DNA of 64,000 bases from Niallia sp. FSL W8-0635 (GCF_038007965.1 NZ_JBBOYD010000001.1:3946501-4010500); one strand, 5' to 3'; numbered from the stretch's first letter, positions 8,696 to 18,282 are shown. Notes: generated by a model not told the origin, from the letters alone. Made by a program: numbers and translations.

Positions 8696-10360
8696 TTAAT
8701 TAGTAGATTCAGCCACTTCGATTCTTCGTTGTACTTCCTTTGTTAAGGCATCTTCATATGCTTTTACATCCACTTGAGAATTGTATGCATCCATATAATC
8801 ATTCCAAGCACTTTCAAACTTATCTGGTGAGGTCATAATAACTTTTGGTAACCACTGCTGCTTTACTTCTGTCATTTTTTCTTTGGAAATTCCTTCTGGT
8901 GTGCTTGCCGTCCATCCATTTGTCGCTGAATAGATAGGATACCACGGTGAATTTTCTTCCACTGGTGTTAAGAAATCAGTCCATTTTTTATAGCCATAAG
9001 CATCAAGAATCTTTCTATCCAAATCAGATAACGTTGCATAGAATTCATCTGGCTGCTCCCTTGGAGAAACAGCATTTATTCCGTCCTCCATCATTCCAGT
9101 GTATGTCGGAAAATAATTATAATCAGAAAAATTATTTGTTACATAATTCTGATCTTTTGCGTTTTTACGCTGTTCTTCTGTACGATAGAATACACCTTTA
9201 TCATCTACTTCATAATCAACACCTTTTTCTCCCCAAGTTCTCATAACCATAATCTCTGGATCAAGTAAGTCATTTAAGAACTTTAAGGATCCCTCAACAT
9301 CCTTATTACTAATGCTAATGCCAAGACCATTTGCAACATTTAATGTTGGTGGGCTAAAATATTGCGGGGTAACATTTTTATCTAAGACTAAATCAAGCGG
9401 GACATAAGTAAGATCATCTAAGCCTTGAGACTTAAGTGAATTTTCAGCATCCTGAAATTGCCAATGTTGATCAACCATTCCTAATACACGCCCAGAAGAA
9501 ATTTTTGCAATGTATTGGTCATAAGACATCGTAAAAGTCTCTGGATCAATTATTCCATTCGCAAATTTCTCACTTAATATTTTGTAATATTCTTTTGCTT
9601 CAGGGATTTTATCATACACTTTTGCTTGCTTTGTTACAGGATCAATAACTGCGGCTCCGTCATTCGGATAACCAGCTAAAAATTGCGGCGGATTTTCTAA
9701 ACAGAAGTATCGCCAATCATCAGACAAAATGGAAAACCCAATATTCTTCTGTCCATCAGCTAATGTCGGATTTTCTTTAAGGTAGCCTTCAATTAGGTCG
9801 AAATATTCTTCTAATGTCGTGATGTCAGGATAATCAGCCCATTCCAAAACTCGCTTTTGAATCCAGAATGCTTGATCATTATGGTTAACCGCCATATTCT
9901 CCCCTTTAACGACGCCAAATTGAGGAATAATATATATATGACCATCTTCATTCCTAATTTGATTCCATTGAGCATCCGTATACAAATTTTTAATATTTGG
10001 ATAATCATCTAAATAGTCTTCTAACGGAACTAATGCACCCGCATTAATTAACGCTGCTGTCCCATCTGATCCATCAATAAAATCTGGATATTCTCCTCCT
10101 GCAATCATTACACCGATTCGTTCAGAGGCGGTTTGTCCTGTTAACCACGTAACATCTGCTTTCGCGCCTATTTTTTCAGCGATTTTATTCATCATTCTAT
10201 TATCATCCGGTAATTCCTTACCAGGGACAGCCATAAATGCAGTAAAAGTTTTTATTCCATTTTCATCCACATTAGAGGATGTTTCCTTATCAGATTCGCA
10301 TCCTGAGAGAACTAATAAACCTATTAAAAATACAGATAAAACGGAAATTATCTTCTTCAT
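8696..10360 (-). CDS. Sugar ABC transporter substrate-binding lipoprotein (LplA/YtcQ-like)
   Basis: A 554-residue extracellular solute-binding protein. The signal peptide MKKIISVLSVFLIGLLVLSGC ends in a lipobox (LSGC), so the mature protein is lipid-anchored. The size and sequence (for example YFSPPTLNVANGLGISIS) fit the large LplA/YtcQ family that works with LplB/LplC permeases. The ATG at 10360 is chosen because GGGGGTG lies just upstream; a longer frame from TTG 10408 has no ribosome binding site and would spoil the signal peptide. It is the first gene of the xylo-oligosaccharide operon. The ligand is inferred from the downstream enzymes. Confidence 0.92.
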   Translation of the reverse strand: MKKIISVLSVFLIGLLVLSGCESDKETSSNVDENGIKTFTAFMAVPGKELPDDNRMMNKIAEKIGAKADVTWLTGQTASERIGVMIAGGEYPDFIDGSDGTAALINAGALVPLEDYLDDYPNIKNLYTDAQWNQIRNEDGHIYIIPQFGVVKGENMAVNHNDQAFWIQKRVLEWADYPDITTLEEYFDLIEGYLKENPTLADGQKNIGFSILSDDWRYFCLENPPQFLAGYPNDGAAVIDPVTKQAKVYDKIPEAKEYYKILSEKFANGIIDPETFTMSYDQYIAKISSGRVLGMVDQHWQFQDAENSLKSQGLDDLTYVPLDLVLDKNVTPQYFSPPTLNVANGLGISISNKDVEGSLKFLNDLLDPEIMVMRTWGEKGVDYEVDDKGVFYRTEEQRKNAKDQNYVTNNFSDYNYFPTYTGMMEDGINAVSPREQPDEFYATLSDLDRKILDAYGYKKWTDFLTPVEENSPWYPIYSATNGWTASTPEGISKEKMTEVKQQWLPKVIMTSPDKFESAWNDYMDAYNSQVDVKAYEDALTKEVQRRIEVAESTN

Positions 10361-10462
10361 TTGTACACCCCCATATAAATTTTCAAACAATAAAATTAAT
10401 AAAGGCAATCACTCATATAAAATAAAAATAGGACTAGCTATCTTATCCTCCTCCTTTTCCAA

Positions 10463-10490
10463 AATATAAAGAAAACGTTTTCTTTATATT
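10463..10490. promoter_or_regulatory. 28-bp perfect palindrome with cre-like core, operon operator
   Basis: A perfect palindrome centred on CG with core AAAGAAAACGTTTTCTTT. The centre resembles a catabolite-responsive element or another LacI-family operator. It lies about 100 bases upstream of the lipoprotein ATG, in the leader or promoter of the xylo-oligosaccharide operon. Just downstream on the same strand (10441-10460) is a strong orphan Shine-Dalgarno stretch (AAAAGGAGGAGGAT) with no start codon within reach. Confidence 0.65.
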
Positions 10491-10817
10491 CTCACCATAA
10501 CAAATGTAATCGCTTTTTTCATCCATACATTCTAAAGAGATTACATAAAAATGACTAGATATATTTAATTTATCTTATTTTTTTGGGATAAGTGCTAAAT
10601 TATATTACATGCTCATAACTCTTTTTATTAAATCGCTCTTAAAATATTTCACAACAAATAATCTTATTATTCGATTAATTACTTTTCTATAAACCCAAAA
10701 GGACAGGTTTCTAGCTTGTCCCTCAATCTACATGCTAGTTAAACTGTCCTCTACTGTATATTTTGATGTATCTTTTTTATAATCAAACAACTATTCATTT
10801 GAAGCTTGAATAAAAAA
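10491..10817. other. Intergenic region upstream of the xylo-oligosaccharide operon
   Basis: This AT-rich stretch separates the alpha-glucosidase gene from the operon promoter. It holds no open frame with a ribosome binding site. A short hairpin at about 10700-10722 (GGACA paired with TGTCC, followed on the minus strand by TTTT) may be a weak terminator for the glucosidase gene. No clear -35/-10 pair could be fixed for the operon. Confidence 0.4.
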
Positions 10818-12497
10818 TTATCTAAGTAAATACACCCTAACCTCGTACGATCGCAGAACCATTGTACTCTCTAATTTCTCATCCGTGTCTTGATAGTTAC
10901 TAATTAACATTACTGCTGACCCACTGGAATATTCTTGTGAAAACTCCAGCTCTATTTCTTTCTCGCTAAAATTACAGAAGACAACAAGTGTTTCCCCATT
11001 CAAAGAACGCTTATAAGCAAAAATTTCCTTATGATCTTCTAACAATAAGTCATAGCTGCCATAGACGATAACTTCATGTTCTTTTCTTAACTTAATAAGC
11101 TTACGATAATAATGATAGATAGAGTCAGGATCGGCGATTGCGTCTTCGGCATTAACCTTTTTATAATTAGTATTTACCTTTATCCATGGTATACCTGTTG
11201 AAAATCCTGCATTTTTCGTGTGATCCCACTGCATTGGAGTTCTGGAATTATCTCGGCCCTTTGCATAAATGCTTTCCATAATTTTTTCAACAGGCATTCC
11301 ATCTTCCAATTGTTCCTGATAAAATTGATGAATTTCAATGTCTCGATAATCCTCTATAGAATCAAATTGTACATTGGTCATGCCGATTTCTTCTCCCTGA
11401 TAAATATAAGGAGTTCCTTTCATCATATGCAGCAGAGTTGCCAGCATTTTAGCAGATTCTACTCGTAGGTCACCGTCATTTCCAAAGCGAGAAACGATTC
11501 TAGGCTGATCGTGATTATTGAAATACAGACTATTCCAGCCTTTATCTTCTAGAGCTTTTTGCCATTTTGTAAGATTTTTTTTTAAATCCAGTAAATCCAG
11601 AGGCTTTAAATCCCATTTTCCGTTTGGTCCATTATCCAATCCCATATGCTCAAATTGGAATACCATATTCAGTTCTTTATTTTCCTCTTGTGTATATATT
11701 TCAGCTAATTCTGGTGTAACCCCAGGCATTTCTCCTACTGTCATGACATCATAATTGGAAAGAACCTTTTCATTCATTTCTTGTAAATACTCATGAATTC
11801 TTGGTCCATTTCGATAATATTTACTTCCTGATGCATACTTTTTCCCTAGTTTTGGTTCACCATCGGGCATTTCTTCTGGCTTGGAAATAAAGTTAATAAC
11901 ATCCATTCGAAAGCCATCGATTCCTTTTTCTAACCACCATTGCATCATTTCATAAATTTCATTTCGCAGTTTCGGATTTTCCCAATTTAAATCTGGCTGC
12001 TTTTTAGAGAAAAGATGTAAAAAGTATTCATCGGTCTGTTCATCATACTGCCACGCAGAACCCCCAAAATTTGAATACCAGTTATTTGGCTCTTTTCCAT
12101 CTTTTCCTTTTCGCCAAATATAATAGTCCCGATATGGATTTTCTTTCGATGTCTTTGCTTCGACAAACCATTTATGTTCATCAGAACTATGATTTACCAC
12201 CAAATCCATAATTAATTTCATATCACGGTGATGAATTTCTTTAAGAAGCTCGTCCCAGTCCCCCATTGTTCCAAATTCACGCATAATCGCTTGATAATCA
12301 CTGATATCATAGCCATTATCATCATTCGGTGACTCATAAACAGGCGAAAGCCAAATAACATCTACACCTAGTTTTTTTAAATAATCTAGTTTAGAAATAA
12401 TGCCTTGTAAATCGCCGATCCCATCCCCATTGCTGTCCATAAAGCTTCGAGGGTATATTTGATAAACAACACTTTCTTTCCACCATTTTTTATGCAT
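10818..12497 (-). CDS. GH13 alpha-glucosidase, oligo-1,6-glucosidase type (trehalose-6-P hydrolase role possible)
   Basis: A 559-residue cytoplasmic GH13 enzyme. The (beta/alpha)8 barrel shows nucleophile Asp199 in GFRMDVIN, acid Glu256 in TVGEMPG and Asp330 in NNHDQPR. Val200 next to the nucleophile is the residue found in isomaltase-type enzymes. Overall sequence is closer to oligo-1,6-glucosidases (MalL-like) than to Bacillus TreA as I recall them, yet it is the only hydrolase next to treP, so trehalose-6-phosphate is a possible substrate. The start is ATG 12497, nine bases after AAGGAG; a TTG just before it is less well placed. A strong terminator separates it from treP, so it may be expressed at a lower level or from its own promoter. 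Confidence 0.88.
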   Translation of the reverse strand: MHKKWWKESVVYQIYPRSFMDSNGDGIGDLQGIISKLDYLKKLGVDVIWLSPVYESPNDDNGYDISDYQAIMREFGTMGDWDELLKEIHHRDMKLIMDLVVNHSSDEHKWFVEAKTSKENPYRDYYIWRKGKDGKEPNNWYSNFGGSAWQYDEQTDEYFLHLFSKKQPDLNWENPKLRNEIYEMMQWWLEKGIDGFRMDVINFISKPEEMPDGEPKLGKKYASGSKYYRNGPRIHEYLQEMNEKVLSNYDVMTVGEMPGVTPELAEIYTQEENKELNMVFQFEHMGLDNGPNGKWDLKPLDLLDLKKNLTKWQKALEDKGWNSLYFNNHDQPRIVSRFGNDGDLRVESAKMLATLLHMMKGTPYIYQGEEIGMTNVQFDSIEDYRDIEIHQFYQEQLEDGMPVEKIMESIYAKGRDNSRTPMQWDHTKNAGFSTGIPWIKVNTNYKKVNAEDAIADPDSIYHYYRKLIKLRKEHEVIVYGSYDLLLEDHKEIFAYKRSLNGETLVVFCNFSEKEIELEFSQEYSSGSAVMLISNYQDTDEKLESTMVLRSYEVRVYLLR

Positions 12498-12540
12498 CAA
12501 TAGCAGCTCCTTTTATGTATACGTTTCTTCATCCTTAAAC

Positions 12541-12588
12541 AATAAAACAAAAACAGAAGATACCAATAAAATCATTTGATATCTTCTG
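12541..12588 (-). terminator. Rho-independent terminator after treP
   Basis: CAGAAGATA (12554-12562) pairs with TATCTTCTG (12580-12588). Read on the minus strand the stem is followed by TTTTTGTTTT. It lies directly after the treP stop and before the glucosidase ribosome binding site, so it should end most treP transcripts. Confidence 0.8.
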
Positions 12589-12610
12589 CTATCTAAGTTC
12601 CTTCTACTTC

Positions 12611-14011
12611 TTACTGTACTTTACGTACTTTACCAAATAATAGCGTTAAAAGGAAAGGTACGATTATAACAATAGCCATTCCAATGAAGAATGATCCCCA
12701 ATTTTGCGGAAAAATAGATAGGAATGCAGGCAATCCACCTACTCCTATTGAAGGTGCTTGAACTGCTTGTATAGAAATAAAAGCACCTGCAATTGCGGAT
12801 CCAACGATTGCTGAAATAAAAGCAAAACGGAATCGTAGATTTACACCAAATAATGCTGGCTCTGTAACACCAAGATACGCTGACACAGCTGATGTGATAG
12901 ATAGACTCTTTAACTTTTCATCTTTCACGATAAATAACATAGCCAGTGCTGCTGAACCTTGCGCAATATTGGATAAAGCAACCATTGGCCATAGGAATGT
13001 GCCGCCCGTGCTTCCGATTAACTGCAAATCTACAGCTAAGAATGTATGATGCATTCCGGTAATAACAAGTGGAGCATACAATCCACCATAAATTAATCCA
13101 CCTAAAATTGGCGCAAAATCAAAGATAGCTACAACACCATTTGTAATCAGGTTCCCAATAAAGAATGTAATTGGCCCGATTGCAATGAACGACACAAATC
13201 CAGTTATTAACAAGGCTACTGGTGCTACAAATAGCATTTGGAAAGAATCCGGAATTCTTTTTCTTAAGAAAATTTCTAATTTAGCTAATACATAAGATGC
13301 AATTAGGACTGGTAAAACTTGTCCTTGATAACCAACTTTCTCTACCTCTAGACCGAAAATATTCCATGTTGGAACATCTTCTGCTGCTCCATATCCCCAT
13401 GCATTTAATAAATCTGGGTGAACGAGCATTAACCCAAGAACTATCCCTAATAAAGGACTGCCGCCAAATCGGGTCATCGCAGACCAACCAATTAAACCAG
13501 GTAAAAACGTAAACGCTGTATTCGCAATTAAATTGATAATACTAGCAAAATCTGCCCATTGTGGATATGCTTGTACAACGGACTGATCAAAAAAGATACC
13601 TTCTCCAGTTAATACGTTGTTTATTCCCATTAATAAACCAGCTGTTACAATCGCAGGCAAAATGGGGATAAATATATCGGCTAGCATTTTCACAGCACGC
13701 TGTAATGGATTTAAATTTTGTTCAGAAGCTTTTTTTACATCGTCTTTTGAACCTTCACTTGCTCCAGTTTGATTGATTAATTCTTTATATACTTTTTCTA
13801 CAGTACCTGGTCCAATTACTACTTGAAATTGACCGTTTGTCGAAAAAGAACCTTTAACTAAATCAAGGGATTCTAACTTCTCTTTATTTACTTTGCTTTC
13901 ATCTGCTAATGCAAATCTTAATCTTGTCACACAATGTGTAGCAGCTGAAATATTCTCTTTGCCGCCTATAGCTTCTATTATGTCACTAACCTGCTGTTTA
14001 TCCACACTCAC
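12611..14011 (-). CDS. treP: PTS trehalose-specific EIIBC component
   Basis: A 466-residue phosphotransferase permease that imports trehalose as trehalose-6-phosphate. The IIB domain (residues 1-80) carries the phosphorylated Cys in ATHCVTRLRFAL; the IIC membrane domain follows, with signature segments such as GYGAAEDVPTWNIFGLEV and ITGMHHTFLAVDLQLIGS that match Bacillus TreP closely. No IIA domain is fused, so a IIA from elsewhere (GlcA/PtsG type) must serve it. GTG 14011 is chosen: AGGGGGA lies eight bases upstream. The longest frame begins at a TTG inside the TreR operator and is not real. Promoter, operators and cre lie just upstream; no treR gene is in the window. Confidence 0.95.
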   Translation of the reverse strand: MSVDKQQVSDIIEAIGGKENISAATHCVTRLRFALADESKVNKEKLESLDLVKGSFSTNGQFQVVIGPGTVEKVYKELINQTGASEGSKDDVKKASEQNLNPLQRAVKMLADIFIPILPAIVTAGLLMGINNVLTGEGIFFDQSVVQAYPQWADFASIINLIANTAFTFLPGLIGWSAMTRFGGSPLLGIVLGLMLVHPDLLNAWGYGAAEDVPTWNIFGLEVEKVGYQGQVLPVLIASYVLAKLEIFLRKRIPDSFQMLFVAPVALLITGFVSFIAIGPITFFIGNLITNGVVAIFDFAPILGGLIYGGLYAPLVITGMHHTFLAVDLQLIGSTGGTFLWPMVALSNIAQGSAALAMLFIVKDEKLKSLSITSAVSAYLGVTEPALFGVNLRFRFAFISAIVGSAIAGAFISIQAVQAPSIGVGGLPAFLSIFPQNWGSFFIGMAIVIIVPFLLTLLFGKVRKVQ

Positions 14012-14061
14012 TTTATGTCCCCCTACTCTATAAATAAAGATAAATTCTATTTTCAAAATAT

Positions 14062-14075
14062 TAAAAGCGTTTTCA
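14062..14075 (-). promoter_or_regulatory. cre (CcpA site) in the treP leader
   Basis: On the minus strand the site reads TGAAAACGCTTTTA, which fits the cre consensus TGWAANCGNTNWCA except near the last positions. It lies between the predicted transcription start and the GTG of treP, a position from which CcpA would block elongation when glucose is present. Confidence 0.6.
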
Positions 14076-14089
14076 GTACATTTTGTCGA

Positions 14090-14144
14090 ATCTTGTATAT
14101 ACAAGATACTTTTTAATGATATAGATGTATATACAAGTTGTCAA
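14090..14144 (-). promoter_or_regulatory. treP promoter with two TreR-type operators
   Basis: On the minus strand a sigma-A promoter has -35 TTGACA (14144-14139), 17 bases, and -10 TATCAT (14121-14116). Operator 1 (14090-14107) is a perfect 18-bp palindrome with core CTTGTATATACAAG, the known Bacillus TreR target. Operator 2 (core TGTATATACA, 14126-14135) lies in the spacer between -35 and -10. Repression by TreR, relieved by trehalose-6-phosphate, follows from the arrangement. Confidence 0.88.
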
Positions 14145-14272
14145 TAGAAAAGTTTATACGTTTACAATTGTATTTTTTTCCTTTTTATTAGAAATTCATC
14201 CTCTTTTTAGCTATATTATGGCAGATAAATTAAATCCAACTTATCATCCTCTATATTTTTCCTTATTCATTA

Positions 14273-16933
14273 TTAATGAATAATCTCGCTTGCTTTTGCC
14301 ATTTTCGTCATTTTTTTGGTTGCATTTTCCAATGGTTTTTTTAAAAATAGAGCAGCGCTGAAAGCAATCGCACTAAAAATAAGAAGCATACTAATTGAAA
14401 ATAGTACTGTTTCCTTTACCATACCACCTACTGTTTCTCTTAAAAGATTGATGGCATGTGTAAATGGTAGAAAGGGATTAATTGCCTGGAAAAAAGGTGG
14501 CGCAACTTGAATAGGGAAAGTACCACCAGAACCAGATAACTGCAATACAAGAAAAATAATCGCTAATCCTTTGCCAAGATTGCCAAAAACAGAAACCAAT
14601 GTATAAACAATTGTCATAAATACAAAGCTGATAAACATACTGAACAACACAAAAGCAACTTTCTCTGCAACAAACGCCTTTAAGATAAACATATCTCCTA
14701 GTGTAACTATTAGACTTTGACATATTCCAATTGTCACAAAGGTGAGCCATCTGCCAAAGTATATTTGGTTAGGCGTGTAGATTCCTTCTGGATTTTGAAC
14801 ATCTACTCGTAATAAGGAAATGAGCAATAGGGCACCAACCCATAAACTTAGGGTTGTATAGAAAGGCGAATTCGCTGACCCATAATTAGGAATGGGAAAC
14901 AGAGAAGTTTCATTTAATACAATCGGATCCGAAATAAAGTCACTTTCTTGCTGAATATCATTTTTCAACAAAGAAATAATCTCTCCTAGATCATATTCGT
15001 CTTCAAAATTCCGAATAGAATCTGCTGTTTTAGTCAGTGTCCCTTCTAATTTTGGCAGTTCATTTTGGACCATATCTGCCGCTTTATGAACAGCATCTTC
15101 TACCCTAAGTAAATCCGTCTTAATAAATGCAGCAACTTTAGAAATATCATGTTCAGCCGCAGGAAGGTCATTACGAACAAAGCCTGCTGCTGCATGAATC
15201 TTTTCTTTTATACTTGGAAAAGAAGCTTTATAAAATGTAGCAGCATCATCAATGCCAGCTAAAACTTTATCCATATTTTCCTGAATTAAATTTGTCGCTT
15301 CATGAATCTCTTGTTCTATTGTAGGCAAACTTGATTGAAGCTTTGTTAATTCTTCCTGAGCAAAAGTAACCGACTCTTTTGTATTTTTTATTATTTCTTC
15401 TAACTTCGGTATATTCTTTTGCGCACTTTCTAAATCATTCATTGCATTTTGCGCAGAATCCTTTATCCCCTCTAATGTACGATTAATCGCTGGTTCTGTT
15501 TGCTTATCATATCGATTTATTAGGGTAGTACTAAGCTCTATTGCTTCTTGTGATAACGCCATTAAAGTGCTTGCTTCTTCCTCATCATCTGCCTGAATCG
15601 TCTGAAGCTTCTCTTTTTCTTGCTGAAAATTTCCTTGCAATGCTTGTAAGTCTTTTATTTCTGTTAATAAAGCTTCCTCTCCATTTGAGGTTGCACTGTT
15701 TAGAGTAGTAAATAATGAAATCGAGCGTGTTAAACTATCGATGCTTGTTTGCACTTGTGCCTGTAAAGTAAATGCAGTTTTTGAAGCTTCTTCTTCTGTT
15801 AGGGCTCCTGCCTTAACCGACGCTGCAAATTGCTGAACAGCATCAGCCGTTTTTTGATAAAGCAGTAGATTTTGCTTATACACTGGACCAACAGCATCAA
15901 GCGCTTGCCCATTTGTTTCCATAAATACTGGGAGTACATCTGCAATTTGCTTTCCATTATTTATCCCTTGCTCTATTTGCTCTAATGATCCACTTGCTGT
16001 TTCAAGAAAAGCTTGCATATCTTCTACATTCGATAATGCACTTGTTACCATTTCACTAACATCAGCAAAATGAGCATCTAGCTCCATTACTCCTTCCGCT
16101 AGTCTTTGTATCTCTGGCGCTTTTTCCTGTAATAGAAGAATCCCTTCTCCTACCTTTTCTAGCTCTGGAATCTTTTCTTCTAATAACAGGATATTTTTAC
16201 TGGCTTCATTAATCTCCGGAAAAGCAGCTTCTAAGGCTAGGATTTTTTGCGCTTGTTTATTGATTTCCGGCAATTTACTTTCAAGCTTTACCACCTTTTC
16301 TCCCAGTTCATTTATTTTAGGTACTTCTTTTTCTAATGCAAAAATTTTCTCTTCTATATTTCGAATTGTCGGCAATTCTTCTTCCAGTTTAATTCCAGCG
16401 TCATTAAAAACACTCAAAACAGACTCACTTACGGTATGTATAAAGTTTTCTTTCACTTGTTGCACAATTGTCGAAGCACCAGTAGAAGTCATTTTCGGCG
16501 CTATTGCGTTTAACTTTTCGTTTACACTATAGTCAATTTCTGGCTTTACTTGTTTGTCTTCTAAAATCGTTGCAATTTTAGAAGAAAAATCATGTGGTAT
16601 GTACATGCTTGCATAATACTCTCCTTTCCTCACCCCCTCTTCCGCTTTTTCTTTACTTACAAATTCCCAGCCAAGCTTATCATTTTCCTTTAAGCTCGCA
16701 ACAATTTCATCACCAATGTTGACGGCAGAATCGCGAATAATGGCTCCATCATCTTCACTTGTCACAGCAATTTTTATCCCACTCGTATTAGAATATGGAT
16801 CCCACGAAGCAGCCAAATTAAACCACGCATAAAGAGATGGCAACACCATTAAAGCTACAATTAAAAGTGTTGCAACAGGCGCCTTAAAAATACGTACCCA
16901 ATCATTTCGATAAATAGTAAATGCATTTTTCAA
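14273..16933 (-). CDS. YhgE/Pip-like membrane protein with tandem coiled repeats
   Basis: An 886-residue membrane protein. Start: TTG 16933, seven bases after AAAGGTGG, giving MKNAFTIYRNDWVRIFKAPV, the usual YhgE N-terminus. One membrane helix follows (residues 18-40), then a large extracytoplasmic domain and about six C-terminal helices of the ABC-2/Pip type (from about residue 690). Between them, residues 183-301 form seven units of exactly 17 residues (each beginning L-E/Q/D-x-x-x-P), and a later segment holds 18-residue units (for example IHAAAGFVRNDLPAAEHD). Family members act as phage receptor (Pip) or in type VII secretion (EsaA-like); which applies here is unknown. No secretion genes are adjacent. 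Confidence 0.87.
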   Translation of the reverse strand: MKNAFTIYRNDWVRIFKAPVATLLIVALMVLPSLYAWFNLAASWDPYSNTSGIKIAVTSEDDGAIIRDSAVNIGDEIVASLKENDKLGWEFVSKEKAEEGVRKGEYYASMYIPHDFSSKIATILEDKQVKPEIDYSVNEKLNAIAPKMTSTGASTIVQQVKENFIHTVSESVLSVFNDAGIKLEEELPTIRNIEEKIFALEKEVPKINELGEKVVKLESKLPEINKQAQKILALEAAFPEINEASKNILLLEEKIPELEKVGEGILLLQEKAPEIQRLAEGVMELDAHFADVSEMVTSALSNVEDMQAFLETASGSLEQIEQGINNGKQIADVLPVFMETNGQALDAVGPVYKQNLLLYQKTADAVQQFAASVKAGALTEEEASKTAFTLQAQVQTSIDSLTRSISLFTTLNSATSNGEEALLTEIKDLQALQGNFQQEKEKLQTIQADDEEEASTLMALSQEAIELSTTLINRYDKQTEPAINRTLEGIKDSAQNAMNDLESAQKNIPKLEEIIKNTKESVTFAQEELTKLQSSLPTIEQEIHEATNLIQENMDKVLAGIDDAATFYKASFPSIKEKIHAAAGFVRNDLPAAEHDISKVAAFIKTDLLRVEDAVHKAADMVQNELPKLEGTLTKTADSIRNFEDEYDLGEIISLLKNDIQQESDFISDPIVLNETSLFPIPNYGSANSPFYTTLSLWVGALLLISLLRVDVQNPEGIYTPNQIYFGRWLTFVTIGICQSLIVTLGDMFILKAFVAEKVAFVLFSMFISFVFMTIVYTLVSVFGNLGKGLAIIFLVLQLSGSGGTFPIQVAPPFFQAINPFLPFTHAINLLRETVGGMVKETVLFSISMLLIFSAIAFSAALFLKKPLENATKKMTKMAKASEIIH

Positions 16934-17144
16934 AAAACAGACCACCTTTGTTAATAATAAGCTTTGCTTATTATATGGAAATGAATAAATACCATTCATA
17001 GTAGAGTAGAAGAACGATTCGAGACATATGAAAAACTGTACTTTATGTTTCGGATTGGTATTTTTCCCCATTTCTGTAATTTATATAGATTTCCATTTTA
17101 AATAATGATATATTTCTCTTTGGCATAAGGAGGAATAGTCATCT

Positions 17145-18272
17145 ATGAAAAAACTAAAATTATTATTGCCAGTATTTATATTGCTTCTATCGACTGTGTT
17201 CGTATCACCTGCATCTGCTGCTAATAAGCTACAGGTACACTTTATTAATGTAGGGCAAGGCGATAGTATTTACATCAAGACTCCAAATGGAGACGATATT
17301 ATCATTGATGGTGGAAATAGAGATGGAAGTGATGTCGTATCCTACCTGAAGAAACAGGGAGTAAAAGATATTGAGGTAATGATTGCCACACATCCTGACG
17401 CTGACCACATGGGTGGATTAGATGAAGTATTGAAGGCATTTAAGGTAAAATCTGTCTATGCTCCAAAAGTAAGCCATACTACACAAGTTTATAAAGACTT
17501 CTTAAGTTCTGTTAAAAAAGAAGGATTAACTATGAAGACTGCTAAAAAAGGAGTTTCTATTCCTTTAAAAGGAGTTTCAGCTAAATTTGTCGGACCTGTA
17601 AAATCCTATAGCAAAAGTGATTTAAATGATTGGAGTGCAGTATTACGCCTTGTCTATGGAAAAAAATCATTCCTATTCACAGGAGATGCAGAGACGAAGG
17701 CAGAAACAGACATGATAAAATCCAAAGAAACGTTAAAAGCTGATGTCCTTAAAGTTGGACATCATGGAGCGAAAACATCAACAAGCTCTGCGTTTTTAAA
17801 AGCAGTAAAACCAACATACGCAATAATTTCTGTAGGGAAGAATAGCTACGGCCATCCTACTTCTGAAACAATTAAAAGATTGAATAGCAGTAAGGCAAAA
17901 ATATTCAGAACCGATAAACAAGGAACAATCATTGCAACTTCAGATGGAAAAACAATTAGTTTTAATACAAAACCAACTAGTACAAGTACAACCAAGAAAC
18001 CTGCAGCTACCTATAAATTATCGGCAAAATTAGATAATACAAAACCAAAGCAAAATAGCACGATCCATTTAACTGTAAAAGGAATTCCAAAAGGAACGTA
18101 TAAAGCAGTATTCCGCTATAAGAGCACAACAACGACTTATAAAGGAACAATTGGCAAAGCATTGCCTGTAAAAATAGGTCGTGCTGCAAAAGGTTATAAA
18201 GTAGTCGTAGACATTTCCGCAAGCTATAATGGAAAGACATACAAAACCCAAACTTCATTTACACCAAAATAG
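17145..18272 (+). CDS. Secreted metallo-beta-lactamase-fold hydrolase (ComEC C-terminal-like)
   Basis: A 375-residue exported protein. The signal peptide ends near SPASAANK. Residues 27-275 form an MBL-fold domain similar to the extracellular hydrolase part of ComEC, with metal-binding motif THPDADHMGG, the Asp in FTGDAE and the His pair in VGHHGAKTS. A Thr/Lys-rich linker and an extra domain of about 90 residues follow. The start has an AAGGAGG upstream. The DUF3006 gene follows after ten bases, a pairing seen often in Bacillaceae. The likely activity is an extracellular phosphodiesterase or nuclease; the substrate is not known. Confidence 0.88.
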   Translation: MKKLKLLLPVFILLLSTVFVSPASAANKLQVHFINVGQGDSIYIKTPNGDDIIIDGGNRDGSDVVSYLKKQGVKDIEVMIATHPDADHMGGLDEVLKAFKVKSVYAPKVSHTTQVYKDFLSSVKKEGLTMKTAKKGVSIPLKGVSAKFVGPVKSYSKSDLNDWSAVLRLVYGKKSFLFTGDAETKAETDMIKSKETLKADVLKVGHHGAKTSTSSAFLKAVKPTYAIISVGKNSYGHPTSETIKRLNSSKAKIFRTDKQGTIIATSDGKTISFNTKPTSTSTTKKPAATYKLSAKLDNTKPKQNSTIHLTVKGIPKGTYKAVFRYKSTTTTYKGTIGKALPVKIGRAAKGYKVVVDISASYNGKTYKTQTSFTPK

Positions 18273-18282
18273 GAGAGAGTTC

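Noticed and set aside
14012..14104. Longer treP start at TTG 14104
   Set aside because: That TTG is part of the TreR operator palindrome and lies at or before the transcription start; GTG 14011 has a good ribosome binding site.
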